A stretch of DNA of 64,000 nucleotides from Gulosibacter sediminis (GTDB lineage: Bacteria; Actinomycetota; Actinomycetes; Actinomycetales; Microbacteriaceae): positions 1,302,001 through 1,366,000 of the forward strand of contig NZ_CP097160.1 of assembly GCF_023370115.1 (NCBI RefSeq), given 5' to 3'. The notes below the pieces were generated by a model. That model worked only from the letters and a program-made list of their open reading frames with translations, made no database searches and had not been told where the DNA came from. The translations under genes were made by a program, and so were the position numbers. How positions within the stretch are numbered: the first letter of the stretch is position 1; the number at the start of each line of letters is the position of its first letter. Of the stretch, positions 61,680 through 64,000 are shown in pieces.

Positions 61680-63226
61680 GCGATCACGATCGCGAGGCCG
61701 ACACCGCTGGCCAGCACATCGATCGCGTCACCGAAGGCGATGGCCGGGGTCTCCCCCGTGCCCGTCGTCACCTCGGCCACAAATGCGCCGGGCTCGTACC
61801 ATTCGAGCCCGGCGATTTGCGTTCCATCGGCCTCGAAGGCGGCGCTCCAACCAACAGTCGACGCCTGCACGAGCGGGCGACCCGACTCGACCGCGCGCAG
61901 GCGCGCCGTCGCCAGCTGCTGCGCCGACTCCTCGCTGTACCCGAAGTCGGCGTTGTTCGTGGGCGCGAGCAGCACGCCAGCGTCACCCTCGACGGCCGCG
62001 CGCGCGAGGTGGTCGTCGACGATGTCGTAGCAGATGAACACGCCGTAGTTCGTGCCGTCGATGTCGAGCACGTTCGATCGCGTGCCAGGCGTGTACTCGC
62101 GCTGAATCAGCCCGATGAGATCGGGCGCGAGCGCCTCATAGAATTCCCGATCGGGTACATACTCCCCGAACGGAATCGGGTGCGCCTTGTCGTACTGCTC
62201 CCCCGCCTCGCCGTGCTGCCAGACGATCTGCGAGTTGAAATACTCGGTGTCGGGGTCATCCCAGTCACCGGTCATCGTCACGGTATTCATGAGCACGGGC
62301 GCCCCGGCGCGCGACTCGATATAACTGATGAGCTCGGCCGAATACGAGTTCAGCAGCGGGCTCACGTCCACCGACCCCTCGGGCCAGAGCACGAGATCGA
62401 CGTCGCCCGCCTCCTCGAGGGCATCGAGCGTCACCTGGGCGTGCGACTCGAGGATTTCGCCCGGGTCGGAGGGAATGAAGTAGCTCGCGCCGGGTGTGTC
62501 GCCCTGCACGGCAAGGATGCGCACGGTCTCGCCTTGCTGCGTCGGCCACAGCGGCCACACCAGCAGCGCGGCCCCCGCCGCGGCCACGCCGGTGAACTGG
62601 GCCGCGCGCCGAAGCGCGTGCCCGGCCTTCGGGCGCGGCGCAAGCTGCGCATCCCGCGGGAGCAAGACGACCTCGATCGTGAACGCGACGAACCACACGA
62701 CGAGAAACGCGACGCCGGCGAAGCCGACCCACGACACCAGCTCGAGCAGGGGCGAGTTCGACTGCGATTGCGCGATCCGGCCCCACGCGAAGCCGCCATA
62801 CGGCACGTTCGACGCGAGTGTCTCGCGCAGGGTCCACAGGCTCGCCACGGCAACGGGTAGCGCGCCAAGCGACCGCGTGCGGCCGCTATGCAGCGGAAGG
62901 CGCCGGTACGCGACGGCGATCGCGATCGACCCGAGCATCCACCACAGCGCCATGAGCGCCGAGAGCGCGGCCCACGGCACGGGCCCGAGGAACAGCGACG
63001 TCCACGAGACGTGCATGAGGTAGAACGCGAGGCCGCCGAGGAAACCCAGGTACGCCGCGATGCCCGGGCGTTGCCCGCGGATCGCGAGCAAGTTCAACGC
63101 CACGCCGATCGGCGCGGCCCACCACCAGGCGCGCTCGGGGAACGAGAGTGTCAGCGCGAACGCGCCCGCGAACATTGCGGCGAGCGCGGCGATGAACGGG
63201 AGCGGCTGGGGAGCTGCGGGCCTCAC
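61658..63226 (-). CDS. lnt: Apolipoprotein N-acyltransferase
   Basis: Adds the third acyl chain to lipoproteins at the membrane. The 522-residue protein has about six membrane segments, mainly in the first 230 residues, followed by a nitrilase-type domain. The catalytic triad is E283 (LWPEGSVDV), K347 (EQYDKAHPIPFGEYVP) and C399 (GVFICYDIVDD). A last membrane segment is near the C-terminus. The GTG overlaps the helicase stop by 4 bases (GTGA), so it is translationally coupled to that gene. No polyprenol-monophosphomannose synthase is fused, unlike in mycobacteria. Confidence 0.93.
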   Translation of the reverse strand: MRPAAPQPLPFIAALAAMFAGAFALTLSFPERAWWWAAPIGVALNLLAIRGQRPGIAAYLGFLGGLAFYLMHVSWTSLFLGPVPWAALSALMALWWMLGSIAIAVAYRRLPLHSGRTRSLGALPVAVASLWTLRETLASNVPYGGFAWGRIAQSQSNSPLLELVSWVGFAGVAFLVVWFVAFTIEVVLLPRDAQLAPRPKAGHALRRAAQFTGVAAAGAALLVWPLWPTQQGETVRILAVQGDTPGASYFIPSDPGEILESHAQVTLDALEEAGDVDLVLWPEGSVDVSPLLNSYSAELISYIESRAGAPVLMNTVTMTGDWDDPDTEYFNSQIVWQHGEAGEQYDKAHPIPFGEYVPDREFYEALAPDLIGLIQREYTPGTRSNVLDIDGTNYGVFICYDIVDDHLARAAVEGDAGVLLAPTNNADFGYSEESAQQLATARLRAVESGRPLVQASTVGWSAAFEADGTQIAGLEWYEPGAFVAEVTTGTGETPAIAFGDAIDVLASGVGLAIVIAAPRRRD

Positions 63227-64000
63227 GACTCGTTGCCCGAGTAGGCGACGATTCCGCGGTGGATGAGCTGGCGGGCTTGATCGGCGTTCGTCGCGATGCG
63301 ACCGCCGGCCGCCTTGCCGATCTGGTCGAGCACGTCGAGCACCTGACGCACCTGCCGCACGAAGTCACCCGCGGCGAGATCGGTGCGCTCGAGCACGCGG
63401 TCGAGCGGCACGCCACTCGCCCAGCGGTACATCGCGGGCGCGAGGCCCGTCGAGAGTTCTGACGTGCGCGGCACGTGGTGCAGCTCTTCGAGCTCGTCGA
63501 GTTCGATCCAGAGCTCCTGCATCCGCTCCAGCGCGGGGCGGAACTCGCCCTTCGGCATGCGACCCATCTGCGGGTTCTCTTCTTCTCGGCGCGGTTCGTA
63601 GGTAAGGCAACTCGCCATCGCGGCGAGCTGGGCCGGGTCGAGACCGAGCCAGACCTCGCGGCGCAGACACTCGGCCGTGAGCAGGTCGCGCTCGCCGTAG
63701 ATGCGCTGCAGCGTGCGGCCGCTGCCGGTCACCTCGAGCTGATCGCCCTCCCCCGCGCGCAGGTAGCCGCGGTGCAGCAGCAGCTCGGTGAGGCGATCGA
63801 AGGTGCGGGCGACCGCACCGGTGCGGTGTTCGATGTCGCGCACGAGGCGGTCGGTCTCGCGCTCGAGGCGCCAGTAACGCTCGGCCCAGCGCGCGTGGTC
63901 CTCTCGCTCGCGGCAGTCGTGGCAGGGGTGTTGCTGGAGTTCCTTGCGGAGCTCATCGAGTCGCTTCCGACGCTCCTCGCGTGCCCCGTGGCTGCCCGGG
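63223..64000 (-). CDS. DEAD/DEAH-box helicase with DSHCT domain, C-terminal part (runs off the right edge)
   Basis: Only the C-terminal 258 residues are visible. HPCHDCREREDHARWAERYWRLERE is the linker typical of HelY-type (Mtr4/Ski2-like) RNA helicases of actinobacteria, and residues after it (RTLQRIYGERDLLTAECLR, PAQLAAMASCLTYEPRRE, LELEELHHV-type helices) form the DSHCT domain. The motor domains lie outside the window. It precedes lnt with a 4-base overlap. The frame is open to the edge. Confidence 0.92.
   Translation of the reverse strand, partial: PGSHGAREERRKRLDELRKELQQHPCHDCREREDHARWAERYWRLERETDRLVRDIEHRTGAVARTFDRLTELLLHRGYLRAGEGDQLEVTGSGRTLQRIYGERDLLTAECLRREVWLGLDPAQLAAMASCLTYEPRREEENPQMGRMPKGEFRPALERMQELWIELDELEELHHVPRTSELSTGLAPAMYRWASGVPLDRVLERTDLAAGDFVRQVRQVLDVLDQIGKAAGGRIATNADQARQLIHRGIVAYSGNES

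Overview
The window is chromosomal, GC-rich (roughly two thirds G+C by eye) and densely coded. It suggests an actinobacterium, most likely of the Microbacteriaceae type. The marker genes supporting this are RbpA, a SigA-type sigma factor, polyphosphate glucokinase, DUF3145, DUF4191, DUF4031, the glnA2-glnE pair with a separate glnA1, a PucR-type FasR next to fabD-fabH-acpP-fabF, an actinobacterial AceE, a two-lipoyl SucB and an HelY-type helicase. GTG and occasional TTG starts are common, and many neighbours overlap by 1-4 bases. No phage, insertion sequence, CRISPR array or rRNA operon was seen.

Layout. 1-2.3 kb: end of proA, a Fic protein with a C-terminal winged helix, and a CAT-anticodon tRNA. 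2.3-6.8 kb: glgP, a DUF3145 gene and a DUF2207-like membrane protein. 6.8-14.4 kb (minus strand): aceE-fasR-fabD-fabH-acpP-fabF, joining acetyl-CoA supply to type II fatty acid synthesis, with a strong hairpin between acpP and fabF. 14.5-16.0 kb: a peroxiredoxin, tRNA-Val(TAC) and an alpha/beta hydrolase. 16.1-18.3 kb is a decaying patch: a panB remnant, an intact aldo/keto reductase and a wrecked MmyB-type regulator carrying a 51-bp tandem duplication. 18.3-22.6 kb: a 961-residue kinase-like/aminotransferase fusion, convergent with an amino-acid permease.

22.9-29.2 kb: a PH-domain protein with apt, then nif3-like, coiled-coil, RNase HI and the RNase P RNA, then ppgK, map, a small SPOR-type protein and the intact panB. 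29.3-33.6 kb: glnA2-glnE. 33.6-38.0 kb: an OmpR-type two-component pair facing a ferric-reductase-like / FMN-binding / ApbE operon, with a two-copy 11-bp direct repeat just upstream of that operon. 38.1-42.8 kb: a VIT-type metal transporter, glnA1, RDD, DUF4191 and a pseudokinase-like protein. 42.8-47.6 kb: sucB, lpd and pepA. 47.6-53.1 kb: a PAC2 protein, an MFS transporter, sigA, a CofE-like protein and an ATP-grasp enzyme.

53.2-58.7 kb: parE, an HtrA-like protease, a DUF4031-HD fusion and an M50-like protease. 58.8-64 kb: a small membrane protein, an SRPBCC protein, an SDR, a glycerophosphodiesterase, rbpA, lnt and the C-terminal part of a DSHCT helicase.

Most of the window is core metabolism and gene expression. 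The points most worth following up are the flavinylation operon with its candidate response-regulator operator, the decayed regulator and panB copy beside the reductase, the acpP-fabF hairpin, the zinc-ribbon protein that has lost most of its cysteines, the pseudokinase-like protein, and the almost identical lipoyl domains in sucB.
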